From the NCBI GenBank assembly GCA_963724535.1, contig CAVRVD010000016.1, positions 1 through 64,000 on the forward strand: DNA of 64,000 nucleotides, in the 5' to 3' direction. Both the position numbers and the translations under genes were made by a program. The stretch is from JADJPO01 sp963724535. Lineage in GTDB: Bacteria; Actinomycetota; Actinomycetes; Actinomycetales; Kineosporiaceae. Position 1 is the first letter of the stretch; the number at the start of each line of letters is the position of its first letter. The notes below the pieces were generated by a model. The model had not been told where the DNA came from, did no database searches, and saw nothing but the letters and a program-made list of their open reading frames with translations. Positions 9,387-17,209 of the stretch are shown piece by piece.

Positions 9387-9725
9387 GAGATGGTTCGCGA
9401 CCCAGATCGGCACCGGGCCGCTGCTCACCCCGAGGGTGACGGCACGTGGCTGCTCCGCACCTGCGACACCACGCTGACTCCCGAGGACCTGGCCGCGGCC
9501 TACAAGCAGCTCCTGGCCGTCGAAGCCGGCTGGCGCGAGATGAAGTCCTCCATTGGCCTACGGCCCGTGCACCACCGCCGCGAGGACCGCATCCGCGGTC
9601 ACATCCAGCTCGGCTGGCTCGCGCTGTTGCTGACGCGGATCGCCGAGATCAGCACCCAGGCGACGTCGCGGACCCTGCGCCACGGACTCGACCGGATGCA
9701 GCTGGTCAACCTGGTTAAAGATCAA
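9387..9725 (+). mobile_element. C-terminal fragment of an IS1634/IS4-type transposase
   Basis: About 110 codons read LLRTCDTTLTPEDLAAAYKQ, then VEAGWREMKSSIGLRPVHHR and REDRIRGHIQLGWLALLL. This is the E-containing C-terminal section of IS1634-family (IS4 superfamily) transposases, including the YKQL/E..W..K helix. No N-terminal half, start or inverted repeats are present. The fragment is fused in frame to the cut GGDEF-EAL gene at its left and abuts ybdD on its right, so it marks a deletion junction rather than a working insertion sequence. Confidence 0.65.
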
Positions 9726-9727
9726 GC

Positions 9728-9912
9728 TCAGCAGCAGCGGGGCTGCGTGTTGTTCTCCTTGTGCTCGGTCCGGTGCCGCTCGAAGTCCCGGCGCGACATC
9801 GGCTCGACGTCTTCGCGGCGGCAGCGCTCGAGGTACTCATCCCACTTGGCCTCGCCGCTCACCTGCTTGAGGTACCAACGGATCCCCCGTCCGACCTGGA
9901 GCGCGGCGGTCC

Positions 9913-9916
<4 letters not shown>
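9728..9916 (-). CDS. ybdD: YbdD/YjiX-family small protein (DUF466), CstA-associated
   Basis: A 62-residue protein whose ATG overlaps the cstA stop. The sequence has the family pattern: a helix RWYLKQVSGEAKWDEYLERC, a central proline before the RRDFERHR helix, and the C-terminal RCC typical of actinobacterial members. These proteins are encoded directly after the peptide/pyruvate transporter cstA and are thought to assist it. Because the cstA copy here lacks its 5' half, this gene is probably a leftover and may have no promoter. Confidence 0.65.
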
Positions 9917-10695
<779 letters not shown>

Positions 10696-10939
10696 CAACA
10701 CGCTGAGTAACCGGCATTGCTGTGACCTGGGCAAACGTCCTCGCTCTGCGACCCGGGGGGGCATGCACTCGGGTCGCCCAATTGGAGCGGTTTCAAACAC
10801 TGTCGGATCCCGCAGCCATCTCGTGGGACAGCTCGCCGACCTGCGGCGATGGCCCTCGGTGCGGGCTCGTGGGGTGCTGTGGCCGTCTCGATGTCTCAGC
10901 GCTGCGGGGGATAGGCGGGGATGATCTTGGCGAGCTTGG

Positions 10940-10956
10940 ATACCCAGGTGGGGTAT
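10940..10956. repeat. ATACCCC/GGGGTAT palindrome, copy 2
   Basis: ATACCCAGGTGGGGTAT, about 105 bases upstream of the first cassette gene. The surrounding GGGGATGATCTTGGC is shared with the copy at 15553. Confidence 0.5.
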
Positions 10957-11050
10957 GGGAAGCTCCCGGGCCGCTGTGTCGTCGGCTCTGGTATGGCGGC
11001 GACGTCGATGTCGGTGTCAAGGCAGACCCCGAGATGTCAGTGGTGGTCGA

Positions 11051-11063
11051 TATCCTGGATGCA
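11051..11063 (+). promoter_or_regulatory. Probable leaderless -10 element of cassette gene A1
   Basis: TATCCT at 11051-11056 is followed by six bases and the ATG at 11063, and there is no ribosome-binding site. The same arrangement recurs in the partial duplicate cassette (ATATCCTGGATGG before ATG 16536). Confidence 0.4.
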
Positions 11064-11254
11064 TGGTTGGTCGGGATGAGGTCACCACGTACGAGCAGCT
11101 CCAGGCCATGACGCCTCAGGAGCGGCACGAGCACTTCCTCGCCTCGATCGTCTGGGACCCGACCGACTTCACGTCGAACGAGCGCGCTCTCGTCGAGCGG
11201 TTGGATGAGTACACCCTTGCCCGTGAGGAGCGCCTGCGCGGTCAGGCCTCGTGA
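11063..11254 (+). CDS. Cassette family A protein 1 (putative antitoxin), 63 aa
   Basis: The protein begins MVGRDEVTTYEQLQAMTP and continues ERHEHFLASIVWDPTDF. Three other genes in the array encode relatives that share the pattern [A/Q]ELxxMTxxERxxxFxxSIVxDL and a charged C-terminal helix ending in LRG. The gene overlaps the next one (TCGTGA, stop and GTG start sharing bases), the coupling typical of type II toxin-antitoxin operons with the antitoxin first. I do not recognise a named family. Antitoxin function is inferred only from size, order and repeated coupling. Confidence 0.6.
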   Translation: MVGRDEVTTYEQLQAMTPQERHEHFLASIVWDPTDFTSNERALVERLDEYTLAREERLRGQAS

Positions 11255-11589
11255 GGCGTCGCACCGTCCGCATCACTCCGGACTTCTTCGCCCTGCTTGA
11301 CGCCCAGTTGCCCGATGAGCGCGGCCCGCTCGGTGAGCCGACCCGCGCCGAATTCGCCGCCAGCGACCTACTCGACATCGTCGAGGTCTTCGCCACCCAG
11401 TGGGACGACCTGCCAATGACGATCATCGGGCGGCCTGACTATCGGACCCTGGTCTTGCACACCAGGCTTGTCTACGCCGTGGCCGTACGCGGCCAGCTGT
11501 CGCCCGTCGATGGAGCCGTCGAACTGATCGCCATCGCCATCGACCTCTGGGGGCCGGAGCACGACATCGAGGATGAGGACGATGAGTGA
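11251..11589 (+). CDS. Cassette family T protein 1 (putative RelE/ParE-like toxin), 112 aa
   Basis: Starts at GTG 11251, overlapping the stop of gene A1. The conserved core shared with the T proteins at 12869 and 15828 is: VRITPDFFALLDAQLPDERG, a middle helix ending FATQWDDLP, GRPDYRTLV, then strands AVRGQLSPVDGAVELIAIAIDL. Size, basic N-terminus, alternating strands and a late GQL..DGA.EL strand pair would fit a RelE/ParE-like fold, but no catalytic signature can be asserted. This copy has an acidic tail (DIEDEDDE) absent from the others. No frameshift is seen. Confidence 0.6.
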   Translation: MRRRTVRITPDFFALLDAQLPDERGPLGEPTRAEFAASDLLDIVEVFATQWDDLPMTIIGRPDYRTLVLHTRLVYAVAVRGQLSPVDGAVELIAIAIDLWGPEHDIEDEDDE

Positions 11590-11727
11590 CCCCAAGAGGC
11601 GCCCGCCCCGCCGGGTGTCCAGCCGTGCCCGGCCGTCGACGACGGTCGCCGACTGCCCGCGGGGGAGCGGCGGGGGCGCGGCTCCGATGGCGGCAAACCG
11701 GCTGGTCAGGAGCGTTTCTGGGGCCCA

Positions 11728-11780
11728 CTGTAGAAACCGTCGGCACAGCCTACGTTGGTTCAAATCCATCACCCGCCACC
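11728..11780 (+). repeat. tRNA-Tyr 3'-half tag 1
   Basis: Starts CTGTAGAAACCGTCGGCAC and runs through TACGTTGGTTCAAATCC to ATCACCCGCCACC. The T-loop and the acceptor strand ACCCGCC are tRNA-like; the T-loop here is TTCAAAT. No 5' half is present, so this is not a tRNA gene but the type of sequence left by integration into a tRNA 3' end. Confidence 0.7.
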
Positions 11781-12023
11781 GAAGATCAACAGTCCTGTGA
11801 CCTGCGCAAACGCACAGGCAGGGGGTATGCGGCGCGGCCACGGGTGGGAGCGGTGCCCGTCTGCGCTGCGCCTGGGCGTGGGTCACGGTCTGTGTCCACG
11901 TCCGGGGCTGTGACCTGGACAGATCACAGACGGTGCCGGTCCGGGCAACGCTCCCGAAAGCGTGGGCGGCTGGCCGCGGCGAATACGCGGCGAGGAAACC
12001 GGTCCTTCCGACCCCGACCCTAA

Positions 12024-12038
12024 TACCCCAGTGGGGTA
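12024..12038. repeat. ATACCCC/GGGGTAT palindrome, copy 3
   Basis: TACCCCAGTGGGGTA has perfect 6-bp arms, extended at the left by A. It is preceded by GCGGCGAATACGCGGC, which recurs near 4874 and 14170. It lies about 170 bases before the frameshifted gene at 12211. Confidence 0.5.
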
Positions 12039-12210
12039 CCAGCGTGGGGTGTTGCGTCGTCCGACTGGTGATCACGGTCTCGGGTGCCCCGCGATGTGCC
12101 GTCCCCGGGGACTATGCCGCCCTGAGGCATCCTTGGTTGGATGACCACGCTCGCCGCTGGCAATACTCGGTTGCCGGGTCGTCGGGCACGACGCTGGGGG
12201 ATTGTCAAGG

Positions 12211-12740
12211 GTGGCTCCGGGCGACAGGGACCTCGACGAGACTTTCGTCGCTCAGGCGATGAGTAGTGCGCTCGGCGTACAGGTTGACGTCTTGGACGGA
12301 GCGGTGGAGGTCGGCGATCGCATACCAGATCTCCGGTTCACCACGGCCGAGGGCGCGCCAGGGGTCGCGGAGGTGGTGTCAACCCGAGACCGGGGTGACG
12401 CTGAGTTGGCTATATTGGCGACGAGGCAGGGATACAGGAAGGTTCCCGAACTTGCCAAGTCATGGGGTGTCGGCCTTGGCGTGAGTGCACGAGTGCGCCA
12501 CGTGAACGACCACCTCCCGGCCTTGCTTGCCGATCTTGAGGCTGCTGGACGGGACAGGGCCCGAGGCTCGACATGGTGGGCGATGGACTGGACGGCCGCT
12601 TGCGCGCACTGCACGTTGAGACGGCATTCGCTTTTGATCCATCTCCGGATCGGGGCCCCGGCTACTTCTTGGGTCGTGGTCCCAGGACCGCCTGGGTGAG
12701 TAACGGAGACGCGGCTTTAACGGCGTGCGAGGAATTCTAG
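12211..12740 (+). pseudogene. Unassigned cassette gene with one frameshift
   Basis: From GTG 12211 a frame runs about 125 codons (DETFVAQAMSSALGVQVDVL, then VEVGDRIPDLRFTTAEG and VAEVVSTRDRG). It then loses sense near 12585. The frame used after that point (LDGRLRALHVETAFAFDPSP, then RGPGYFLGRGPRTAWVSNGD) ends at TAG 12738-12740 and looks like the true C-terminus. Together they would give about 175 residues. I do not recognise the family; the first half reads like a small restriction-endonuclease-like or DUF domain, but no motif supports that. Confidence 0.45.
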
Positions 12741-12868
12741 TGCCGGGTCGGTGTCGCCGCCGGTCAGGAGCATCTGCCGGTGCGCCCATACCGGGTCGCA
12801 CGGATGGTCATGTCCCCCCACCTTGTGCCCGGCGGGTCTGGGCTGGATCGCCGTGTCGTGATCGCGCA

Positions 12869-13228
12869 TCATGACGCCCACGGTTCGCTGGTGGGCCGTC
12901 CGTCAGTCGGTCTGGAGTCGTCGGGCCAAGTGGTGTCGATGCGGAGGCAAACGAGTTCGATTGCGCCATCGGGCGCGAGTTGGCCATGCACAGCCAGGGC
13001 ACGGACGACGTGACCGGTGGAGACGAGGGCGCGATAGTCGTCACGGCCCGGTATGAGTGGCGGCAGGTTGTCCCAGCCGTTGGCGAAACGCTCCAGGATC
13101 GGGACGAGCTCGTAGAGTTCGAAGTCGATTCGCGATGGCTGCCCGTCGGGGCCGCGTTCGGAGGGCAGTTGCCGGTCCAGCTGAAGGTAGAAGTCGCGGG
13201 TGGGTCGGACGTCGCGGCGTCCGGTCAC
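12869..13228 (-). CDS. Cassette family T protein 2 (putative toxin), 119 aa
   Basis: The GTG at 13228 overlaps the stop of the partner gene A2. It has the T-family core: VRPTRDFYLQLDRQLPSERG, PSRIDFELYELVPILERFAN, GWDNLP, IPGRDDYRALV, and AVHGQLAPDGAIELVCLRID. Its C-terminal extension is longer and polar. It lies on the strand opposite to the other cassettes, so cassette cargo is not orientation-bound. Confidence 0.6.
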   Translation of the reverse strand: MTGRRDVRPTRDFYLQLDRQLPSERGPDGQPSRIDFELYELVPILERFANGWDNLPPLIPGRDDYRALVSTGHVVRALAVHGQLAPDGAIELVCLRIDTTWPDDSRPTDGRPTSEPWAS

Positions 13229-13446
13229 GACGCGCGCGCCGCTCCTCGGCCCGCACCCTCGCCGGGCTTGGCGTCATCGCCCAGGACGTCGCCGGCGTCG
13301 GTGAGCAGTTGCGCGCGAAAAACCTCCGGCAGCGAGGACAGATCCATGACGATGGAAGCGTCGAAGGCGGCTTGACGCTCGGCCGGCGTCATCGTGTCCA
13401 ATTCGGCAGCGGTAACCACGGAGCGGCCGAGCAGGTCCTTCGCCAT
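13225..13446 (-). CDS. Cassette family A protein 2 (putative antitoxin), 73 aa
   Basis: The ATG at 13446 follows AGGGGA by seven bases. The A-family pattern is clear: VVTAAELDTMTPAERQAAFD, then ASIVMDLSSLP. The C-terminus is a Gly/Ala-rich stretch rather than the charged helix of the others. It is GTGA-coupled to the T2 gene. Confidence 0.6.
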   Translation of the reverse strand: MAKDLLGRSVVTAAELDTMTPAERQAAFDASIVMDLSSLPEVFRAQLLTDAGDVLGDDAKPGEGAGRGAARAS

Positions 13447-13931
13447 GGTCAACGTCCCCTCACGATCGCAGCGTCGTAGGCCCATCGTAGGACCGACCAC
13501 GACGGAACGGGTGGACGCGGCCAGGTCTCGTGGCGACAGCAAGGGCTGGAGGGGCTGCCAGAACAAGGACTGCCAGGTGGGGACGGTAGAACACTGTTCA
13601 GATGGTGGCGCTCCGGCGACAGTAGGTGGCTGGGACCCAGGTGGCCTGGGGGTTGCCGGACAGTGGGCACTCCGCCAACGGTCCCAGCGTCGGGGCCACC
13701 ACCGTTTCACTGCCCCGAGTGCAAGACCCCGATTGCGGACCAGGCGAGGACATGCCCCGAGTGCGGCAGACCGGTGACCTCCGACCGGGCAGCCGACTGA
13801 CCGGGCACACGAGGCCGCGAGTCCCGCGGTGTCCAGCCCTCCACGGCCAACGCCAGTCATCCGCGGCGAGGGCGCGGCGAGATGTCGCCGGAGTCGGTGT
13901 CCGCGCTGGTCAGCGGGGTTTCTGGGTCGCC
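13447..13931. other. Cassette-internal region between gene A2 and tag 2
   Basis: Apart from the possible zinc-ribbon peptide at 13663-13800, I see no gene in these ~485 bases. The final ~90 bases are the conserved pre-tag lead with GGTCAGCGGGGTTTCTGGG. Confidence 0.4.
13663..13800 (+). CDS. Possible zinc-ribbon micropeptide, about 45 aa
   Basis: One frame ending at TGA 13798-13800 encodes FHCPECKTPIADQARTCPEC followed by GRPVTSDRAAD. This gives two CPEC knuckles ten residues apart, a classic zinc ribbon. GTG 13663 is the nearest plausible start, but no good ribosome-binding site is visible and the frame is open further upstream without an ATG. It may be a real small protein or the tail of a longer broken gene. 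Confidence 0.4.
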   Translation: MGTPPTVPASGPPPFHCPECKTPIADQARTCPECGRPVTSDRAAD

Positions 13932-13981
13932 CTGTAACCGCGGCACAGCCTACGTTGGTTCGAATCCATCACCCGCCACCA
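13932..13981 (+). repeat. tRNA-Tyr 3'-half tag 2
   Basis: Starts CTGTAACCGCGGCACAGCC and continues with TACGTTGGTTCGAATCC to ATCACCCGCCACCA. It has the canonical T-loop TTCGAAT and an encoded CCA end. Between the loop and the T-stem it is shorter than tag 3 by a few bases. Confidence 0.75.
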
Positions 13982-14205
13982 GTACGAAACTGGCCCTTGA
14001 CCTGCGTAAACGCGCATGGTGGGGGGTACGCGGTGCTCGTGCCTGTTGGAACGGTTCTTAGCGCCGTTCGCCGTTAGTGTCCTTTCGTGTGCCCGCTGCG
14101 CTGACCTGCGGCGATGCAGCCTCAGTGGGGTCGGGCCAAGTGGTCGCTGTCGCCGGCACTGGGGTGCTCGCGGCGACTACGCGGTGACGTTTCCGGACTC
14201 GGCTG

Positions 14206-14224
14206 ATACCCCGGCGGGGTGTAT
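14206..14224. repeat. ATACCCC/GGGGTAT palindrome, copy 4
   Basis: ATACCCCGGCGGGGTGTAT, with an extra GT in the right arm. Here it lies downstream of the convergent higBA pair rather than upstream of a gene start. This argues that the palindrome belongs to the cassette boundary and is not simply an operator. Confidence 0.45.
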
Positions 14225-14319
14225 CTGGTGGCGTGTTGAGACCGGGTCAGTGCGGGCAGGCGGCAGGTGCCCGTGTTCCCAGGCGCTGGTGGGATCCGGG
14301 TCATGTCTTCGGCCTGAGG

Positions 14320-14652
14320 TCAGGCGACCTTCCAGGCGCGGTCGCCGAGGGTGGCGACGACGTCCAGGGTGCCGCCGAGGGCGGTGACGTAGGCGCGGAT
14401 GACGTCGATACCGGAGATCTCGCCGTGTTCGATCTTGGAGATGCGGGCCTGGGTGACACCGAGGGTGTCGGCGACCTGGGCCTGGCTCAGGCCTGCGCTC
14501 TTGCGCATCTCGGCGAGTTGGTGCCCACGGACGTAGGCCTCCTGCCGTTCGGCGGCGGCGGCCTGGCCGGCCTCGCGTTCTGCGGGGGAGCGGGGGTCGG
14601 CTGCGGCGGCCTTGGCCTTGACCTCGGTCCACGAGCTGAATGTCGCGCTCAC
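14320..14652 (-). CDS. higA: HigA-type XRE antitoxin
   Basis: A 110-residue protein starting at GTG 14652, which overlaps the higB stop. The N-terminal half is charged and helical (WTEVKAKAAAADPRSPAERE). The XRE helix-turn-helix lies at about residues 48-80 (LAEMRKSAGLSQAQVADTLG, then VTQARISKIEHG), and the C-terminal segment LGGTLDVVATLGD is typical of actinobacterial HigA. It should neutralise HigB and repress the operon. The order toxin first, antitoxin second matches HigBA. It appears intact. Confidence 0.78.
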   Translation of the reverse strand: MSATFSSWTEVKAKAAAADPRSPAEREAGQAAAAERQEAYVRGHQLAEMRKSAGLSQAQVADTLGVTQARISKIEHGEISGIDVIRAYVTALGGTLDVVATLGDRAWKVA

Positions 14653-15077
14653 TGCTGTCGCCCTCCTCGTCGTCTCGGTTCCCGGCGTTCTGCCGTGCCG
14701 GGCTGCTCTGCCATTCGTCGCGGTCGAGTCGCCAGGTGTTCGTCGAACCGGTTGTCGGCGAGCGGGATCGCCTCGCGGTACCACGCCTGCCAGCGACCGG
14801 ACTTGTCACCGGCGACCAGGACCACTGCCTCACGATCAGGATCGAACGCGAACAGCACCCGCACCTCGCTGGAGCCCGTGGACGCCGGCCGCAGCTCCTT
14901 CATGTTGTGATGCCTACTGCCGTGGACCCGATCGACCAGTGGCCGACCACGGCGTCGGCCCGACCACGGCGAGCTGATCGATCGCAGCGGCCACCAGATC
15001 CGCCGACTCGGGATGTCCCGGCACAGGGCCAGGAACCAGCGCTGCACCTCATCGTGCAGGCTGACCTCCCACACCAC
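14649..15077 (-). CDS. higB: HigB-type RelE-family toxin with an internally shifted segment
   Basis: Starts at GTG 15077. Conserved parts are VWEVSLHDEVQRWFLALC at the start and GRPLVDRVHGSRHHNMKELR, SSEVRVLFAFDPDREAVVLV and AGDKSGRWQAWY further on. These are the signature of the actinobacterial HigB/RelE mRNA-interferase family. Residues ~22-43 (15014-14949) read IPSRRIWWPLRS and look foreign. One base over, the same DNA reads HPESADLVAAAIDQLAVVGP, the expected family sequence. So a -1 shift is followed ~65 bases later by a +1 shift, keeping the frame open but scrambling about 22 residues. The toxin is likely damaged unless these are sequencing errors. Confidence 0.75.
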   Translation of the reverse strand: MVWEVSLHDEVQRWFLALCRDIPSRRIWWPLRSISSPWSGRRRGRPLVDRVHGSRHHNMKELRPASTGSSEVRVLFAFDPDREAVVLVAGDKSGRWQAWYREAIPLADNRFDEHLATRPRRMAEQPGTAERREPRRRGGRQQ

Positions 15078-15266
15078 ACCATCAACATAACTGATCGGTC
15101 ATGTATCGTCGACCCTTAAGGATCTCGCCGGCCCAGGGTCGCCGAGGGTGTCGAGGTCATCCACGGTGGCGACCATCAACGAGTAGCCCTGACTGTCCGC
15201 GGCGAGGGTGCGGCGAGATGTCGCCGAGGTCGGTGTTGGTGCAGGTCAGCGGGGTTGGTGGGCCGC

Positions 15267-15319
15267 CCTGTAAAACTGTCGGCACAGCCTACGTTGGTTC
15301 GAATCCATCACCCGCCACC
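15267..15319 (+). repeat. tRNA-Tyr 3'-half tag 3, best-preserved copy
   Basis: Begins CTGTAAAACTGTCGGCAC. CTGTAAA is a Tyr-type anticodon loop (GTA), followed by a 3' anticodon stem, a class II-length variable arm, GTTGG-TTCGAAT-CCATC and ACCCGCCACCA. The T-stem has a mismatch at its second pair in all four tags, and no 5' half precedes it, so it is not a functional tRNA gene. Confidence 0.78.
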
Positions 15320-15552
15320 ACCCGAAATGCGCCGGTGACCTGCGCATACGTCCTCGCTCGGCGACCTGGGGGGTATGCGTCCGGGTGGTCCTAATGGAGC
15401 GGTTCGAGCAACCGTCCGGGCAACCCGCGTGCCGCCCACGCGGCGCTGTGACCAGCGGTGATGGTTCCCCGGCAACTGCTCCCGGCAGTGTTGCGTGATT
15501 GGTTGGGTGTTGAACCGCGGGGTATGCGCGGGGATGATCTTGGCAGTCTAGA

Positions 15553-15569
15553 ATACCTGGGTGGGGTAT
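15553..15569. repeat. ATACCCC/GGGGTAT palindrome, copy 5
   Basis: ATACCTGGGTGGGGTAT, 83 bases upstream of gene A4. A TAGAAT sequence (15549-15554) overlaps its left arm and could be a -10 box, in which case a protein bound to the palindrome would block transcription. Confidence 0.5.
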
Positions 15570-15651
15570 CAAGGGTGGGGTGCGCTGGCTCGTTGTCGGA
15601 TCCGGCCGATACCTTGGTGCAGAGAAGGCAGCAAGTTCGAGGGAGGCTGGC

Positions 15652-15831
15652 GTGCGAGTGATCACCGTCGCTGAGCTTGAGCAGATGACGCACGAGGAGC
15701 GGGAGCGTACGTTCAAGGACAGCATCGTCCGTGACCTCGATGATGTTCCCGAGCGGTTCCGGCCCGTCTTGGAGGCCCAGCGCGATCGCGTACTGGAGCG
15801 TGAGGCGCGCCTGCGCGGCAACGCCTCGTGA
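15652..15831 (+). CDS. Cassette family A protein 4 (putative antitoxin), 59 aa
   Basis: The GTG at 15652 follows GGGAGG by six bases. The sequence RVITVAELEQMTHEERERTF, then KDSIVRDLDDVPERF and a charged helix REARLRGNAS, is the most typical member of the A family. It is GTGA-coupled to T4. Confidence 0.62.
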   Translation: MRVITVAELEQMTHEERERTFKDSIVRDLDDVPERFRPVLEAQRDRVLEREARLRGNAS

Positions 15832-16139
15832 CTCGTCGGGTCGTCCGAGCCAGCCCTGACTTCTTCGCTTCCCTCGACGCCCAACTTGGTGATGAACGCG
15901 GCTCGCAGGATGAGCCGTCGTCGGCGGATTTCGAGGCGTACGCACTGCTGTCGATCATCGAAGAGTTCGCCACCGGCTGGGACGACCTGCTCGAGTACAT
16001 CCCGGGCCGCACCGAGTATCGCGTGCTGATCAAGACCGGTCGGGTGGTGCCGATGGTGTCCGTCGTGGGTCAACTGGCTCGCGATGGTGCCATCGAGCTC
16101 GTGGACGTAGCCATCGACCTCCGCGGGCCCTGGATCTGA
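15828..16139 (+). CDS. Cassette family T protein 4 (putative toxin), 103 aa
   Basis: Starts at GTG 15828, overlapping the A4 stop. The T-family core is complete: VRASPDFFASLDAQLGDERG, PSSADFEAYALLSIIEEFAT, GWDDLL, IPGRTEYRVLIKTGRVV, and GQLARDGAIELVDVAIDL. This is the shortest copy, with no tail after the last strand, so it probably shows the minimal domain. Family unnamed; toxin role is inferred from operon structure. Confidence 0.62.
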   Translation: MTRRVVRASPDFFASLDAQLGDERGSQDEPSSADFEAYALLSIIEEFATGWDDLLEYIPGRTEYRVLIKTGRVVPMVSVVGQLARDGAIELVDVAIDLRGPWI

Positions 16140-16316
16140 TCGGCGAGAGCTGCTGTGGTGTGGCGTCCGCCGCGTGGCGGCCTCATCGGCGAGTGGCTTG
16201 GCTGTCCAGTCGTGGCCAACCGTCGACGATGGTGTGCGACTGGCCGCGGGGGAGCGGCGGGGCGGCAACTTCGCTGGACGGCAAACCGGCTGGTCAGGGC
16301 CGTTTCTGGGGCCCAC

Positions 16317-16368
16317 TGTCAACCGTCGGCACAGCCTACGTTGGTTCGAATCCATCACCCGCCACCAG
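16317..16368 (+). repeat. tRNA-Tyr 3'-half tag 4
   Basis: Starts CTGTCAACCGTCGGCACAG, then TACGTTGGTTCGAATCC to ATCACCCGCCACCA. The ~40 bases before it (GGCAAACCGGCTGGTCAGG) match those before tag 1. Confidence 0.75.
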
Positions 16369-16535
16369 TTCATAACTGGCCTTGACCTGCGTAAACGCGC
16401 ACGGTGGGGGTATGCGGCAGGCCGGCGAGTAGGAGCGGTTCCCCTGACCGTCCCCATGCGCTGGGATCACGGTCCGTTCGGTGTCAAGGCAGACCCCGAG
16501 CCCGAGATGTCGGTGGTGGTCGATATCCTGGATGG

Positions 16536-16727
16536 ATGGCTGGTCGGGATGAGGTCACCACGTACGAGCAGCTCCTGGCCATGACGCCTCAGGAGCGGCA
16601 CGAGCACTTCCTCGCCTCGATCGTCTGGGACCCGACCGACTTCACCTCGAATGAGCGTGCTCTGGTCGAGGGGTTGCATGAGTACACCCTTGCCCGTGAG
16701 GAGCGCCTGCACGGTCAGGCCTTGTGA
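16536..16727 (+). CDS. Cassette family A protein 5, near-duplicate of A1, 63 aa
   Basis: MAGRDEVTTYEQLLAMTP differs from A1 at only a handful of positions, and the ~60 bases upstream are nearly the same as those before A1. This indicates a recent duplication of cassette 1. The gene itself is intact, but its partner is cut short. Confidence 0.6.
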   Translation: MAGRDEVTTYEQLLAMTPQERHEHFLASIVWDPTDFTSNERALVEGLHEYTLAREERLHGQAL

Positions 16728-16822
16728 GACGTCGCACCGTCCGCATCACTCCGGACTTCTTCGCCCTGCTTGACGCCCAGTTGCCTGATGAGCGCGGCCG
16801 GCCCACCGCCGCCACCCGCTGA
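16724..16822 (+). pseudogene. Cassette family T protein 5, truncated after 25 conserved residues
   Basis: GTG 16724 begins RRRTVRITPDFFALLDAQLP DERG as in T1. After DERG the sequence diverges (RPTAATR) and stops at 16822. The junction at about 16797 joins the end of the cassette array to the PIN-domain remnant. Confidence 0.6.
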
Positions 16823-16830
16823 GGGCGCCG

Positions 16831-17197
16831 ATGGCCTTTCCCGCGATCCTCGACACCTGCGCCCTGATGGGCGGATATCTCTGCGACGCAGGGCTGAGCA
16901 TCGCCGATGCCGACCCCTACCATCCGCTCTGGTCCGTGGACATCCTCGCCGAGCGCAGCAGGGACCTGGCCAGGCTCTGCGTCCCCGAGGGCGCCATCAC
17001 TCACCGCATCGGCGCGATGCAGAGGGCCTTCCCCGATGCCGAGGTAACGGGACGTGGCGCTGATCCCGGCGATGAGCTCTGAGGAGAAGGATCGTCACGT
17101 CCTCGCCGCGGCGGCGCGGGCTCGGGCAGGGGCCCTCGTCACGTTCAACTCGGGTGCATCGTGGCCCGAGTGTGACCTCGGCCCCTTGTCGTTGTAA
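16831..17197 (+). pseudogene. PIN-domain (VapC-like) toxin, frameshifted
   Basis: ATG 16831 starts MAFPAILDTCALMGGYLC, with the first PIN aspartate in LDTCAL, and continues with SVDILAERSRDLARL and ITHRIGAMQRAFPDAEV. Near 17048 the frame breaks. One base over it resumes as DVALIPAMSSEEKDRHVLAA and ALVTFN, which supply the later PIN acidic residues and the VTFN strand, before a TAA at 17195. It resembles actinobacterial PIN toxins whose antitoxin gene normally lies just upstream; that gene is missing here. It is non-functional as read. Confidence 0.6.
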
Positions 17198-17209
17198 AGG
17201 ATCTTCAGG

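Larger units (their letters stand above)
10700..16822. mobile_element. Tandem array of tRNA-Tyr-tagged cassettes carrying toxin-antitoxin-like gene pairs
   Basis: Four direct repeats of a tRNA-Tyr 3' half (11728, 13932, 15267, 16317) divide this stretch into cassettes of roughly 1.0, 2.2, 1.3, 1.05 and 0.45 kb. Each tag is preceded by a conserved ~40-bp lead (GGCTGGTCAGG...TTTCTGGG in three of them). It is followed by a conserved block with GACCTGCG.AAACGC..., a G-run with TATGCGG, and GGAGCGGTTC. The cargo faces either strand and is always one or two small genes, mostly GTGA-coupled pairs of one family. No integrase lies inside. The left end is cut (the first cassette has the post-tag block but no tag) and the last cassette is truncated. 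Confidence 0.65.

Noticed and set aside
11728..16368. Four tRNA-Tyr-like sequences as possible tRNA genes
   Set aside because: Each has only the anticodon-loop-to-CCA half; the sequence before it is unrelated to a tRNA 5' half and the T-stem has a shared mismatch. They are attachment-type tags, not genes.
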